Positions 50,354 through 60,311 of a stretch of DNA of 64,000 nucleotides are shown here, in pieces (within the stretch, counting starts at the first letter, position 1; every line of letters starts with the position of its first letter). The stretch comes from Cellulomonas composti (GTDB lineage: Bacteria > Actinomycetota > Actinomycetes > Actinomycetales > Cellulomonadaceae). Location of the stretch: NCBI RefSeq assembly GCF_007990245.1, contig NZ_BJWG01000010.1, positions 1-64,000 on the forward strand, written 5' to 3'. A program made the translations under genes and the position numbers. The notes below the pieces were generated by a model. It searched no databases. It had not been told where the DNA came from and was given only the letters and a program-made list of their open reading frames with translations.

Positions 50354-52618
50354 TCACGCAACCCTCAGCTTCGCGGTCGCCTTCGAGGACGTCACGTCGC
50401 CCGAGCCGCCGTAGGTCACGACCACCTGGTAGGTGCCCGCCTTCAGCTTCGGCAGCGTGAGCGTCGCCTTGCCACCGGACAGCGTGGCGACGACGGTCGC
50501 CTTCGTCGCGCCGTTCTGCTTGACGACGACCGTGACCTTCCCCGTCGGGACCACACCCGTCGCCTTCACCGTCACCACGGCCTTCGCCTGTGCGGTGGGC
50601 TTCACCGTCGTGGGCAGGGTCAGCGTCGTGGCGCTCTTCGCCTTCGCGACGGTCACCTTGGCGGTGGTTGCCGCACCCAGCAGCTGCGTGCTGCCGGCGT
50701 ACGTAACGGTGAGCGTGCGGGTACCCGCCGCGACCGTCTTGGGCAGCGTGAGCGTCGCGGCACCCGAGCCCAGCGTCGCGGTCGAGACGACCGTCGAGCC
50801 GTTCTTGAGCGTGACCGTGCCCGTCGCGGGGACGGGACCGGTGACGGCGACGGCCACCGAGGCTGCGGTGCCGTGCGTCACCGTCGGCCAGGTGACGTCG
50901 AGCGACGAGGCACCCTTCACGACCGTGACGGTCGCGGCCGACGACGACGGCGCGAGCGAGTCGTCCGCCGGGGTGAACTCGACCTGCACCGCGTGGCTGC
51001 CGACGGCGAGCTCGGGGAGCGACAGCGTCGCACGCCCGGCGATGAGCGTGCCCGTCACGACGGTCGAGCCGTCGACGGTCGCGGAGACCGTGCCGGCGAC
51101 GGTCGAACCCGGAGCGGTGACCGCGACGGGGAGCTTCACGGCGGTACCGACGACCGCGTCCCCGTCGAACACGACGACCTCGGACTCCGCGGGGCCTGCG
51201 GGCTCCGGCTCGGCGCCCACGGTGATGGTTGCGGTGGCGGAGTCGGGCTTGCGCGTGTCGTCGCCCGCGTACCGGACCGTGACGACGTGCTCACCGGTCG
51301 CGAGCGCCGCATCCAGTGCGACCTTGGCCGAGCCGGCGACGAGCGTGCCCGTGCCGAGCGCCGCGCCCGTCCCGTCCTCGACCACGACGTCCCCCGACGG
51401 CGTCGTCAGGTCGGACGCGAAGACCTTGGCCTGGACGACCGGGGTCACGCCCGAAGCGACCTCGACATCGGCCGCGAACACCTGCGTATCCGCGCGGTCG
51501 AAGAACGTGATGGGCGTGTATGTCTCGTAGCTCGCCGTCACAGCCCCGCTGCCGGCGTACGTGTAGATGCCGTACCGACCGTCGACGATCGCCGTCGACT
51601 TCGCGTCGGCGGCCGCCTTGTCGACGACGAGCGTGACCGTGAAGGTGCCGTCCGGCTCGAGGATCGCAGCGCCCGCCGCGGCTCCGCCGATGGTGGCGAA
51701 GCTCTCCTGCGGCACGGCCCACTTCTGGTTCGAGTTGGGCCGCTGGCTCGAGGCGACTCCCGCCGACGGGCGCCAGTTGGTCGGGAACCGACCGAAGGCC
51801 ACGTAGGTTCCCGCCTCCTTGCCCGAGAGCGGGGACCTCGACCCGATCGCCGCAGCCGGGTCGAAGCCCGAGCCGCGGACCGTGACCTGCCACGAGCCGT
51901 CGCTCGCGAACGACGTCTTCTCCACCGTGACGGTGGGCACCTGGTCGGTCAGCGTGAGGGTGGCGGAGATGTCGTCGAGCGCCGCGCCCGCTCCGTAGAA
52001 CGGCAGAACCGCGGCGCCGGCCTCGGTCAGCGTGACGTCCGTGCCCGCGAGCTGCGCGCCTTCGGCGTCCGTGGTCACCGCGAGGTCGCCGATCGTCGCG
52101 ATGACGGTGTCGTCACCCTCGTACGTGCCCGGCTGGACGGTTCCGAACTGCTGCGTGGCGACAGTGGCGGTGTCGGCGGTGACGACGAAGTCCTCGCCGA
52201 CCTTGCCGATGCGCACGTCGCTGATCGTCGAGGTGAAGTAGTGCGCCGGGAAGCTGTAGGTGACCGCACCGTCGGAGTCGAGCGCCGGGGTGGCCGCGTC
52301 GAACCTCGTGCTGGTCACCGGGAACGCGTACGGGCGCGTCTCGGCCGTGCCCTCGCCGACGAACGTGGCGGGGTCCGTCAGGACGATCTTCTGACCGACG
52401 GGGTTCGTGTTCATGCCCCCGCCGACGTAGTTGCGGAAGCTCTCCTTGAAGCCCCACTCGATGCTCCCGGACGCGACTGTGGGCGGCAGTGCGGCGTTCG
52501 CCGGTGCGGCGGCCACGGCCACCAGCCCGGCCGTCGCGAGCGCTGCGACCGTCGCGGACGCCATCAGGCGCCGGGTCCAACCCTGTCCGCCGGCCGTGGC
52601 GGATCGTGCTGCAGACAT
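50354..52618 (-). CDS. Secreted HtaA-domain heme-binding protein with Ig-like repeats
   Basis: 754 residues. Signal peptide about 1-43 (ends ANA). The HtaA domain (about 48-205) starts SIEWGFKESFRNYVGGG, with the conserved Tyr, and has TYSFPAHYFTSTISDVRI with a His in the place of the family His ligand. A second domain (about 215-395) contains GTYVAFGRFPTNWRPS, seen in two other proteins of the window. Four Ig-like repeats (about 400-754) follow. No LPXTG or TM, so the protein is released or held non-covalently. HtaA domains bind hemin or take it from hemoglobin in corynebacteria. An iron box overlaps the promoter and the hmu operon lies directly upstream. This is the most intact HtaA-type protein of the window. 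Confidence 0.88.
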   Translation of the reverse strand: MSAARSATAGGQGWTRRLMASATVAALATAGLVAVAAAPANAALPPTVASGSIEWGFKESFRNYVGGGMNTNPVGQKIVLTDPATFVGEGTAETRPYAFPVTSTRFDAATPALDSDGAVTYSFPAHYFTSTISDVRIGKVGEDFVVTADTATVATQQFGTVQPGTYEGDDTVIATIGDLAVTTDAEGAQLAGTDVTLTEAGAAVLPFYGAGAALDDISATLTLTDQVPTVTVEKTSFASDGSWQVTVRGSGFDPAAAIGSRSPLSGKEAGTYVAFGRFPTNWRPSAGVASSQRPNSNQKWAVPQESFATIGGAAAGAAILEPDGTFTVTLVVDKAAADAKSTAIVDGRYGIYTYAGSGAVTASYETYTPITFFDRADTQVFAADVEVASGVTPVVQAKVFASDLTTPSGDVVVEDGTGAALGTGTLVAGSAKVALDAALATGEHVVTVRYAGDDTRKPDSATATITVGAEPEPAGPAESEVVVFDGDAVVGTAVKLPVAVTAPGSTVAGTVSATVDGSTVVTGTLIAGRATLSLPELAVGSHAVQVEFTPADDSLAPSSSAATVTVVKGASSLDVTWPTVTHGTAASVAVAVTGPVPATGTVTLKNGSTVVSTATLGSGAATLTLPKTVAAGTRTLTVTYAGSTQLLGAATTAKVTVAKAKSATTLTLPTTVKPTAQAKAVVTVKATGVVPTGKVTVVVKQNGATKATVVATLSGGKATLTLPKLKAGTYQVVVTYGGSGDVTSSKATAKLRVA

Positions 52619-52663
52619 TCTCGTCCCTTCGTCGTGGTGCGCGACGGGGAGCGCGCACCGAGA

Positions 52664-52682
52664 TCAGGTTAGCCTTGCCTGA
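52664..52682. promoter_or_regulatory. Iron box (DtxR/IdeR/DmdR type) of the HtaA gene
   Basis: TCAGGTTAGCCTTGCCTGA matches 15 of 19 bases of the DtxR-family consensus TTAGGTTAGCCTAACCTAA and is palindromic in its outer five bases. It lies 46 bases upstream of the HtaA-gene ATG, in the promoter region. It implies repression by an iron-loaded DtxR-type regulator. Confidence 0.85.
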
Positions 52683-52693
52683 GTAAGGATGAC

Positions 52694-53338
52694 CTACATC
52701 GGTTCGCCATGTGGGATGGTCCCGGTCTCGTCGAGGACGCCGGACCTCCCTCGTGACCTGATCGTTCGTCCGACGAGCACGGCCGCGAGGACCAGCCCGA
52801 CCACGAGCCCGGCGCCGGCGACGAGCGGCACCGCGGAGCCGGAGCCCGGCTCCGCGACCGTGACCAGCACCCGCAACGCGAGCCGCCGCTCGACCGCCAC
52901 GACGCCCGGCGCGGCCGGGGCGGCGGTCACGACCGCCGCGACGTACTCGCCCGGCGCGGCCTCGGGCGGCACCACCACGACGACCGGGATCGTGCGCTGC
53001 TCACCCGCCTCGATGCTGATGCCGGTCGACGGCACGCTGACCCACGCCCCGGCCGCCGTGCGGGTGTCGGTCACCTCGAGCGCGCCATCGGCGTCCACCC
53101 GGGTGTCCGAGGTCGTCACCTCGAGCTCGAGCGGACCGTCACCCTCGTTCACGACGACGAGACCGTACTCGACCCTCGCCGCGGGCTCGGCCCGCACGGC
53201 GATCACCGCGTCCGCCGGGTCCTGCGGCCGGATCGACCAGCTCACGTCGTCGGCGGCTCCGGCAGGCATCGGTGCGAGCACGACGACGAGCGCGAGCATC
53301 GCGGCGCCGACCAGCCGCCGCACGGTCGTCGAGGTCAC
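52694..53338 (-). CDS. Exported protein with WxLIP/DUF916-like domain and C-terminal TM anchor
   Basis: 214 residues from the GTG at 53338, which overlaps the previous stop by four bases. A signal peptide (about 1-28) precedes a beta-sandwich domain: VSWSIRPQDPADA near residue 31, EYGLVVVNEGDGPLELEV near 55, TGISIEAGEQRTIPVVV near 100, and APGEYVAAVV near 122. This is the pattern of the peptidoglycan-binding domain of WxL-interacting (DUF916) proteins. A TM helix (about 172-195) with a basic RTIRSRGRSG stop-transfer follows. It is the last gene of the hmu transcription unit and may tether the heme relay to the wall. Confidence 0.7.
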   Translation of the reverse strand: MTSTTVRRLVGAAMLALVVVLAPMPAGAADDVSWSIRPQDPADAVIAVRAEPAARVEYGLVVVNEGDGPLELEVTTSDTRVDADGALEVTDTRTAAGAWVSVPSTGISIEAGEQRTIPVVVVVPPEAAPGEYVAAVVTAAPAAPGVVAVERRLALRVLVTVAEPGSGSAVPLVAGAGLVVGLVLAAVLVGRTIRSRGRSGVLDETGTIPHGEPM

Positions 53339-54735
53339 CCGAGGACCGTGATCGTCAGGACGCTCTCGTACCGGCCCGGGACGGCGTCCTGCGGCGCACG
53401 CAGCGTGAGCTCGGCGCTCACGCTCACGGAACGAGCCGCCCCGTTCGGACCGCCGACGACGAGGGTACGAGCGGCGGCCAGGCCGCCGTCGACGGTCGTC
53501 GTCGGCCGCACGAAGGCCCCGGCGCGCACGCCCGGAACCGGCTCGAGGAGCGCGGGCCGCCAACCGAGGTGCTGCGCCCCGAACGACGCCGTGCCGTCGG
53601 GCGTGACGAACGGCCGCGCGCGACCCGAGACGGTGAAGCCGGGGCTGTCGGCGCGCGTGTCGCGCACCGTGACGGACGGGAGCGTCCCCGTCGCGACGAA
53701 AGCGCCACCGGTCGGCACGGCCGTGCCGAGCTCGACGGCGTCCCCCGTCACCGACCAGGTGAGCGCACCCGGCTCGGGCGGTGTGGGCTCGTTCGTCGGC
53801 TCCTGGGTGGGCTCTGGGGTGGGCTCTCCGGTGGGCTCCCCGGTGGGCTCTCCGGTCGGCTCGGCCGTCGGTTCGCCCGTGGGTTCGGGCGACGGCTCGA
53901 GGGTGCCGAAGCCCACGTCCACCGGCAGCGCCGGCTTGGTGTCCTGCAGGCCGCCGCAGCCGGTCGAGTAGAAGTGCGCCTGCACACCCGTCGGCACCGC
54001 GGTGACGAACTGCGGCGCCCACGCCCCCCACCGCGCGCAGGACCGGTCCTGCGGGGTCGCGGCCGCGGGCAGGCTGACCTTCACGCCCTGGTAGTCCGGC
54101 GTCAGGCGGTAGCCGGTGCCGTCCAGCCCGCTGATCGCGCCCGCGGAGAACGTGAGCAGCGTCAGCCGGCCCAGCGACTCGGGCGGCGACGGGTTGCCGC
54201 CCACGTCGACGCCCTCGCCCAGGTCGACGACGAACGACAACGAACCGGAGCCGTCGGCCGCGACGGTGAGCGCCGGGTTCGCATACGTCTCGTCGGGCGC
54301 GCCCAAGGACGAGGGGTACGGGTTGACGGTGTACGAACCGGTCCACCGCAGCGTCACCGCACCGGACACGGCGTCCACCGTGCCCGCACCGCCCGTGAAC
54401 CGCACTGCGTTGGGCGTGCGCTGCGGCGACGAGACGGGCATCGAGGTGGCGGGGAACGGCGCCACGACGTACGCGTCCTGCGACCCGCCGGAGACCGAGC
54501 CTGTCAGCAACTGCGCCCCGCCGGCCGGCCGTGACAGGACCCACGGCCCGAACACGCCGACCTGCGCGTACCCGTTGATGCCCCAGGTCAGCGTCGCGTC
54601 GTCGACGGTGACGGGCGGGTCGGCGGCGACCGACGGCAGCACGCCGACGGCCGTCGCCAGCAGCGTCAGGCCGAGCAGCGCGGCGAGCCGACCTCTCAGC
54701 CGACCTCTCAACGCACCCACGGGAGCACCACCCAT
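53335..54735 (-). CDS. HtaA-like exported protein with Pro-Thr-Glu linker
   Basis: 466 residues from the ATG at 54735; a GTG at 54720 is an alternative. A signal peptide (about 1-42) is followed by an HtaA-like domain (about 45-225) starting ATLTWGINGYAQVG and containing VTLRWTGSYTVNPYP. A spacer of EPTGEPT-type repeats (about 255-295) and a C-terminal beta domain (about 300-466) end the protein. No TM segment. The Tyr and His expected as heme ligands are not at their usual places. It overlaps the preceding gene by 28 bases and the next by four. Confidence 0.75.
   Translation of the reverse strand: MGGAPVGALRGRLRGRLAALLGLTLLATAVGVLPSVAADPPVTVDDATLTWGINGYAQVGVFGPWVLSRPAGGAQLLTGSVSGGSQDAYVVAPFPATSMPVSSPQRTPNAVRFTGGAGTVDAVSGAVTLRWTGSYTVNPYPSSLGAPDETYANPALTVAADGSGSLSFVVDLGEGVDVGGNPSPPESLGRLTLLTFSAGAISGLDGTGYRLTPDYQGVKVSLPAAATPQDRSCARWGAWAPQFVTAVPTGVQAHFYSTGCGGLQDTKPALPVDVGFGTLEPSPEPTGEPTAEPTGEPTGEPTGEPTPEPTQEPTNEPTPPEPGALTWSVTGDAVELGTAVPTGGAFVATGTLPSVTVRDTRADSPGFTVSGRARPFVTPDGTASFGAQHLGWRPALLEPVPGVRAGAFVRPTTTVDGGLAAARTLVVGGPNGAARSVSVSAELTLRAPQDAVPGRYESVLTITVLG
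53800..53890 (-). repeat. 12-bp degenerate repeat encoding EPTG units
   Basis: Units of the type GGTGGGCTCTCC or GGTGGGCTCCCC repeat about seven times and encode Glu-Pro-Thr-Gly/Ala/Pro in the HtaA-like protein linker. The unit length, 12 bp, is the same as in the TEQP repeat at 2911-2982, though in a different gene. Confidence 0.8.
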
Positions 54736-55988
54736 CCGCGTCGCAGTCCCCAGGCACCCGCACCGAGCAGCACGACGATCGTCGCGAGCGCTCCGACCGC
54801 GAGCGGGTCGTCGACGAGCGGCCGGCCGTCCGCCGCAGCCCCCGTGACCTGCTGCGCGGCGAGCACCTGCACGCCCGAGCCGGGCGGCACCTGCGCCACG
54901 GCGGGCGTCACGACGGCATCGCCGCCCGAGCCGGTCGTGACATCGGTCACCGTGGCCGGCGCCGGACGCACCGGCGGCGGGTTCACGCTGTTCGTCGGCG
55001 GCACGACGGCCGGTGCCGACGGCGCCGGGGGCGGCGTCGAGCTGTCGTCCTCGTCGGGCGGATCGACGGGTGCGCTCGCGTCGAAGCTGACGACCAGCGC
55101 GACCGCGGGCTTGGCCCGGTCGCGCGCGCCGCCGGAGGAGTACCAGTAGGCGGCCTGACCGACCTCGTCCTGGAAGTCGACCATCGTCTGCGGGAACGCC
55201 CCCCACCAGTCGGCGTTCGTCTCGTCTCGCGCCACCTGCACGCCGGCACCCGCGGGCGCCTGCACGCTCACGCCGAGGTACTCCGGCAGCACGACGAGGC
55301 CACCCTGCTCGACCTGCACGCCGTCGAGGTCCGCGAGCACGACCGACCTCGGTGCGAGCCGCACCCACCGCCCCGGGTCGGACCGGTCGGCGCCGTAGCC
55401 GGACAGGGTCGCCGAGAGCGTCCCGGCGCCGTCGGCGACCTCGAGCACGGGGTCGGTCGCGGTCCAGTAGGTCATCCCGCCGTAGAACGCGACCGTGAAC
55501 GAGCCGGTCCACCGGATCGCGGCGGTACCGCTCGCGGGGTCGACGGTGCCGACGCCGCCGTCGACCACGACCTCGTTGTGGCTCGCGCTGTCGATGGAGC
55601 CGACCGAGACCGGGTTGCCGTCCGGGTCGAGGCAGCGGGTGGCCCACGACGCCGCCTCGCGCGTGCCGTCGGCCGTCGGCTTCTCGATCCGCACCTGACC
55701 CGCACGCGCCGCGTAGAAGCCGTCCTCGGCCGTCCACGCGCGCGACCCGCCCGTGCTGCCGGCCGCACCGGCGGACAGGAAGTTGCAGCCCCCGAAGTAG
55801 GCGCCGGCGCCCGACTCGGTGTTGATCCCCCAGCGCAGCTGCGCGTCCGCGACCGACAGCGCCTCCGGCTCCGGGATGACGACGCCGATCTCCACGTCGT
55901 CGTCCGCGAGCGCGGGACCGGCCGCGACCGGACCGGCGCCGACGACGATCGCGAGCAGCGCGGCGGCCAGGGCCGCGCCGCGCCTCAT
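54708..55988 (-). CDS. HtaA-like surface protein with C-terminal TM anchor
   Basis: 426 residues. Signal peptide about 1-28 (ends ALA). The HtaA-like domain (about 38-225) starts DAQLRWGINTESGAGAYFGG and has AAIRWTGSFTVAFYGG. Two Cys (near residues 68 and 118) may form a disulphide. A Pro-rich linker (about 300-345) leads to a TM helix (about 400-418) and a short basic tail (RRGWVVLPWVR). This topology matches the membrane-anchored HtaB and HtaA proteins of corynebacteria. It overlaps both neighbours, so its expression is coupled to hmuTUV. Confidence 0.78.
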   Translation of the reverse strand: MRRGAALAAALLAIVVGAGPVAAGPALADDDVEIGVVIPEPEALSVADAQLRWGINTESGAGAYFGGCNFLSAGAAGSTGGSRAWTAEDGFYAARAGQVRIEKPTADGTREAASWATRCLDPDGNPVSVGSIDSASHNEVVVDGGVGTVDPASGTAAIRWTGSFTVAFYGGMTYWTATDPVLEVADGAGTLSATLSGYGADRSDPGRWVRLAPRSVVLADLDGVQVEQGGLVVLPEYLGVSVQAPAGAGVQVARDETNADWWGAFPQTMVDFQDEVGQAAYWYSSGGARDRAKPAVALVVSFDASAPVDPPDEDDSSTPPPAPSAPAVVPPTNSVNPPPVRPAPATVTDVTTGSGGDAVVTPAVAQVPPGSGVQVLAAQQVTGAAADGRPLVDDPLAVGALATIVVLLGAGAWGLRRGWVVLPWVR

Positions 55989-57253
55989 CGGCCCGCCCCC
56001 GCGGTCGCCGGCTCGAGCTCGGCCGTCCCGCTCGGGTCAGGCGCGTCCGCCTCGTCCGACGAGGGTGCGGGCGGCTGCGCCGCGGACTGCGCACGACGGC
56101 GCGCTCGGCGCCGGGCCAGGACGGCTCCGACGACGAGCAGGACGAACAGCACCGCGGCGACGGCGACGAGCACCCACGTCAGCCAGGGCCGCTCGTCGTC
56201 CTGGTTCGCGGCGGCCGCGGCGACGGCCGGGTCCTCGATGACGACGACGTCGATGCTCGCCTCCTGCCCCGAGGCCGCACCGGTCAGCGTGAGCGTCGTG
56301 GTGCCCGGCCGCAGCCCGAGGGGAACCGTCAGCACCCCGGCGACCTCGCCGTACGGCCCGGCGGTGAGCGGCCCGACACCGGCCTGGCCGCCCGTGAGCC
56401 CGCCGACCACCTGCTCGCCGGCCGCGAACCCTTGCGCGGTGAACCCGAGCACCCGGCCGTGCACCACGGTCTCGAGGCTCGTCTGCACCGTGGCGTCGCC
56501 GGTGACGGTCGGTACGGCGGGGTCCGCCGCGTCGGTCGTGGGCGCGGCACTCGGCTCGACCGCGGTGCCCGGGTCGGCCGCCGCGTCGTCGTCGGACGCG
56601 GTCAGGTCCACGAACGCGACCGGCGTGAACGACTCGTTGGCCGCGTTGACCACGCCGTGCGCGCCGATCGTGATGACGCCGCACGTCACCTTGAGGCAGT
56701 CGACCGTGGTCGCGGCGCCCGACCGGTCGGCGGCCTGGAACTGCGGCCCGGGGATCGTCAGCGTCGTCGACCACGTGCCGTTCGCGGCGATCGTCCCGCC
56801 GTTGGCCGAGTCCGCGGTGTCGGAGCCGGGGAACGCGACGAACCGCTGGAACCCGTTGTTGTCCGCGTTCTCGCTGTCGGGCACGTAGAGGTAGTCCTCG
56901 CCGGTGTGACCGCCCCGGCTGGGCCGCCAGGAGCCGCCCGCGGGGTCGTCGACCCAGCCGAAGAAGACGTAGACCCCGCCGAACCCGCCCTCGACGGACT
57001 GGAAGCCGCGGCCCGTGACGCTCACCGGCGTCGAGTAGGTCGTGTCCGCCTGTGCGGTGCCCTGGTCGTTGCGGACGTCGACGGTCGCGGCGGCCGACGC
57101 GGGCGCCGCGAGTGCGATCCCGGCCGCGAGCACGACGAGCGCGCCCACGCTCGCGACGGCTCCGCGCAGCGCACGGGCACGCGCACGGGCACGCGCACCG
57201 GCACGGACGCCGGCGCTCGTGCGGGTGCGGGTGCGGCGGTCGGCGGTGCTCAT
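55985..57253 (-). CDS. Membrane-anchored surface protein of the hmu operon
   Basis: 422 residues. A long Arg/Ala-rich n-region (about 1-32) leads into a signal peptide ending ASA near 55. The main domain (about 57-220) contains [10 protein letters not shown] and [12 protein letters not shown]...[10 protein letters not shown], the pattern shared with the second domain of the HtaA-Ig protein. Two Cys near 186 and 191 (DCLKVTC). A second beta domain (about 250-345) is followed by a TM helix (about 360-382) and a basic RRRARRRAQ tail. No HtaA domain was seen here. The ATG overlaps hmuV by four bases. A role in heme or siderophore capture is inferred from the operon. Confidence 0.7.
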   Translation of the reverse strand: MSTADRRTRTRTSAGVRAGARARARARALRGAVASVGALVVLAAGIALAAPASAAATVDVRNDQGTAQADTTYSTPVSVTGRGFQSVEGGFGGVYVFFGWVDDPAGGSWRPSRGGHTGEDYLYVPDSENADNNGFQRFVAFPGSDTADSANGGTIAANGTWSTTLTIPGPQFQAADRSGAATTVDCLKVTCGVITIGAHGVVNAANESFTPVAFVDLTASDDDAAADPGTAVEPSAAPTTDAADPAVPTVTGDATVQTSLETVVHGRVLGFTAQGFAAGEQVVGGLTGGQAGVGPLTAGPYGEVAGVLTVPLGLRPGTTTLTLTGAASGQEASIDVVVIEDPAVAAAAANQDDERPWLTWVLVAVAAVLFVLLVVGAVLARRRARRRAQSAAQPPAPSSDEADAPDPSGTAELEPATAGAGR

Positions 57254-58041
57254 CGGGTCTCCTCCAGTACGCGCGCCCGCACGGGCAGCACGACGATCTC
57301 GTCGGCACCCGGGCGCTCCACCACCTCGATCGGGTGGTCGTAGACGTCACTCAGCAGCTCGGCGGTGAGGACCTCGCGCGGCGGGCCGTCGCCCCGCACC
57401 CGTCCCTCGCCCAGCACGACCACGCGGTGCGCGTAGGCGGCTGCGAGCGTCAGGTCGTGCAGCACGACGACGACGGCGGCACCGGCCGCGGCCCGGCGGG
57501 CCGCCTCGGCGAGCAGCGACTCCTGGTGCCGGATGTCGAGCGCGGCGGTCGGCTCGTCGAGCAGCAGCACGCCGGGTTCCTGCGCGAGCGTCCGCGCGAA
57601 CGACGCGCGCCCCTTCTCACCGCCCGACAGTGTCGGGTAGCGCCGCGCCGCCAGGTGCGTGACCTCGGCCGTCGCCATCGTCGCGGCCACCACGCGGTCG
57701 TCGTCGTCCTCGCGCGGCGTGCCCTGCCACGGGGCGCGGCCCATCCGCACGACGTCGCTCACCTCGAACGGGAACGACAGCCGGTTCTCCTGCAGCAGCA
57801 CGGCGCGGCGGCGGGCGAGGTCCGTCAGCCGGATCGCCCGCACGTCGACGGCGTCCAGCTCGACGCTGCCCTCGTCGGGACGCACGTCGCCCGCCAGCAC
57901 GCCGAGCAGCGTGGACTTGCCCGCGCCGTTGGGTCCGACGAGCGCGACGACCTGCCCGCCGGGGACGTCGAGGTCCACGCCGTCGAGGACCTGCGTCGCC
58001 CCGAACCGCACGCGCACGCCCCGCGCGCGCAGCCCGTTCAC
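57250..58041 (-). CDS. hmuV: Heme ABC transporter ATP-binding protein
   Basis: 263 residues from the GTG at 58041. Walker [10 protein letters not shown] near residue 37, Q-loop [13 protein letters not shown] near 82, signature [17 protein letters not shown] near 138, Walker [13 protein letters not shown] near 158, and switch His in [14 protein letters not shown] near 195. The sequence and size fit HmuV/FecE-type ATPases. It is the energy unit for the HmuU permease. Overlaps of four bases on both sides. Confidence 0.93.
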   Translation of the reverse strand: MNGLRARGVRVRFGATQVLDGVDLDVPGGQVVALVGPNGAGKSTLLGVLAGDVRPDEGSVELDAVDVRAIRLTDLARRRAVLLQENRLSFPFEVSDVVRMGRAPWQGTPREDDDDRVVAATMATAEVTHLAARRYPTLSGGEKGRASFARTLAQEPGVLLLDEPTAALDIRHQESLLAEAARRAAAGAAVVVVLHDLTLAAAYAHRVVVLGEGRVRGDGPPREVLTAELLSDVYDHPIEVVERPGADEIVVLPVRARVLEETR

Positions 58042-59141
58042 GCCCAGCCCCCGGCCGTGCGACGCGTCCGCCGGATGAGCCAGAAGAAGAACGGCCCGCC
58101 GACCAGCGCGGTCAGCATGCCGATGGGCAGGTCCGCGTACGGGACCGCGGTGCGCGCGACGAGGTCCGCGCACAGCAGCAGCACCGCGCCGCCGGGTGCG
58201 CTCGCCGGGATCAGCACGCGGTGACCGGGGCCCACCGCCATCCGCACGAGGTGCGGCACGACGAGCCCGACGAACGCGATGATGCCGCAGAACGCGACCG
58301 CGCCGGCCGTGAGCAGCGCGACCAGCACGATGCACACGATGCGCAGCCGCTCGACGTCGACGCCCAGGTGTCGCGCGGCACGTTCGCCGAGCGAGAGCAG
58401 GTCGAGCCGGCGCGCCACGGCGGTCGCACCCAGGATCCCGACGAGCACGACGGGCGCGACCACGGCGACGTACGGCCAGCGTGTGCCGTTGAGGCTGCCG
58501 AGCTGCCAGAACACGATCTGCTCACGCGCCTGGGTGTCGCCGAGGAACGTCAGGAAGGCGAGCGCGGCACCGGCCACCGCGTTGACCGCGACGCCGGTGA
58601 GCACGAGCGTGACGACCTCGGTGCGGCCCTTGTCCCGAGCGGTCGCGTAGACCACGAGCGTCGTCACCAGTCCCGCGACGAAGGCGGTGAAGGCGACCGT
58701 CCAGGAGCCGAAGAACGACCACCCGAACTCGATCACCGAGCACGCACCCACGGCGGCGCCCGCGCTCACGCCGACCACGCCCGGGTCCGCGAGCGGGTTG
58801 CCGAACACGCCCTGCATGAGCGCGCCGCCGGTGGCCAGCGCGGCGCCCACGAGCATCGCCATGACGATCCGCGGGAAGCGGATGGTCCACAGCGCGGCCT
58901 CGGCGTTGGGGTGCGACGTCGCGACGTCGTCCCCGATCCCGAGCCGGTGCAGCACCGAGGCGAGCACCTCGCTCGGCGGGATCGAGAGCTGACCGACCCC
59001 CGCGGCGACCACCGCGAGCACCACGAGCAGCAGCGAGAGCCCGACGAACAGCCCGGCGACCCGTGCGCGACGGCGGCCCTCGACCGGCGCGGACGCCGCG
59101 GTCGCCCGCTCGATCGTCGTCGTCGGCGCCGTCGCTGTCAC
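58038..59141 (-). CDS. hmuU: Heme/iron-complex ABC transporter permease (FecCD family)
   Basis: 367 residues from GTG, with about ten TM helices. Family sequences: [24 protein letters not shown] near residue 78, [18 protein letters not shown] near 103, and [19 protein letters not shown] near 280. It is the type II importer permease that accepts heme from HmuT. The siderophore branch has the same fold; heme is chosen because of the HtaA neighbours. Confidence 0.92.
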   Translation of the reverse strand: MTATAPTTTIERATAASAPVEGRRRARVAGLFVGLSLLLVVLAVVAAGVGQLSIPPSEVLASVLHRLGIGDDVATSHPNAEAALWTIRFPRIVMAMLVGAALATGGALMQGVFGNPLADPGVVGVSAGAAVGACSVIEFGWSFFGSWTVAFTAFVAGLVTTLVVYATARDKGRTEVVTLVLTGVAVNAVAGAALAFLTFLGDTQAREQIVFWQLGSLNGTRWPYVAVVAPVVLVGILGATAVARRLDLLSLGERAARHLGVDVERLRIVCIVLVALLTAGAVAFCGIIAFVGLVVPHLVRMAVGPGHRVLIPASAPGGAVLLLCADLVARTAVPYADLPIGMLTALVGGPFFFWLIRRTRRTAGGWA

Positions 59142-60244
59142 GACGACCGGGCCGTCGTCGGCGCGTAGAGCGCGACCGCGAGCGCGTCCAGCACGTCGGC
59201 GGTCTGCGGGCCGAACGCGAGCACCTCGGTGTCGTCCATGTCGACGATCCGGCGGTTCTCACCCGCGGGCGTGTTCGCCACCGCCGGGAGCCGCTCGAGC
59301 AGGCCGTCGACGCCGCCCACCGACTCCAGACCGTGCGTCATGACGAGCACGACGTCGGGCGCGGCCTTGACGAGCCCCTCGTCGGTCAGGGGCTTCATAC
59401 CCTCCCAGCCGATCTCGGTGGCGACGTCGATCCCGCCCACGGCGTCGATGAGCGAGTCCGCACCGGAGCCCTTGCCGAACAGGTAGTAGACCCCGGCCTG
59501 GCCGCGCACGTAGAGGAACGCGATGCGCAGGCGGTCCGCGTCCGCCGCGGGAGCGACCTGCGCGATCTGCGCGACCTTGGCCGTGATCGCGTCCTGCGTA
59601 CGCTGCGCGAGCTGCTCGCCCTGCTCTCTCACCCCCAGCGCGGCGGCGACCTGCCGGATCAGCTCGCCCGCGCCGTCCACCGAGCGGTGGGCGTCGACGA
59701 CGACGACGGGGATCCCCGCGTCGCGCATCTGCAGCACGACGTCCCACGGGCCCAGGCTCGTGTCGGTGATGATCACGGTCGGCGCGAGCTCGAGGATCGC
59801 CTCGCCGGTCAGCTCGTGCCCGTTCGTCGTGACCAGCGGCTTGTCCGCGATCTCGGCGAAGGACGAGGACGTGTCCCGGCCGATCACCTGGTCGCCCAGG
59901 CCCAGCTCGTAGACGATCCGCGACGTCGACCCGTAGATGTCCAGCGCGAGGATGCGGCTGGTGTCCTCGACCGTGACCGTGGTGCCCTGCACGTCGGTGA
60001 CGGTCGCGGGCAGCACGGCCTGCGGCGCCTCCTCGACCGGGTGCACCGCGGCGTCCGCGACGACCGCGCTGGACGGGCCGGTCAGGTTGCGCGGGTCGGC
60101 GACCGCCTCCACGTCGGCCAGCCGGACCCCGCCGTCAGCCGTGCCGTCGGAGCCCTGCGGGCTCCCGCCGCCCGCGCAGCCCGCGACCACGAGGGACGTG
60201 ACGAGCAGCGCGACGAGGGCGCGGGGCAGATGCGCGACGGGCAT
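59138..60244 (-). CDS. hmuT: Heme-binding lipoprotein, ABC importer receptor
   Basis: 368 residues from the ATG at 60244, preceded by GGAGG. Lipobox VVAGC with lipidated Cys23. The type III periplasmic-binding-protein fold shows LGDQVIGRDTSSSF near residue 120, TNGHELTGEAILELAPTVI near 145 (the His matches the position of a heme ligand in corynebacterial HmuT) and a VYYLFGKGSGADSL segment near 260. It is first in a seven-gene transcription unit, directly behind an iron box. Siderophore binding remains possible. Confidence 0.88.
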   Translation of the reverse strand: MPVAHLPRALVALLVTSLVVAGCAGGGSPQGSDGTADGGVRLADVEAVADPRNLTGPSSAVVADAAVHPVEEAPQAVLPATVTDVQGTTVTVEDTSRILALDIYGSTSRIVYELGLGDQVIGRDTSSSFAEIADKPLVTTNGHELTGEAILELAPTVIITDTSLGPWDVVLQMRDAGIPVVVVDAHRSVDGAGELIRQVAAALGVREQGEQLAQRTQDAITAKVAQIAQVAPAADADRLRIAFLYVRGQAGVYYLFGKGSGADSLIDAVGGIDVATEIGWEGMKPLTDEGLVKAAPDVVLVMTHGLESVGGVDGLLERLPAVANTPAGENRRIVDMDDTEVLAFGPQTADVLDALAVALYAPTTARSS

Positions 60245-60311
60245 GCGGGAGCGACCTCCGGTAGGGCACGGCCGCACGACGACGACCTGGCTCGGCACAT
60301 CGTATCCGAGA

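Noticed and set aside
57250..60244. Siderophore importer instead of heme importer
   Set aside because: The three proteins alone would not decide, but HtaA-type proteins in the same operon and the His in the HmuT-like ligand region favour heme. Kept as an alternative, not as the call.
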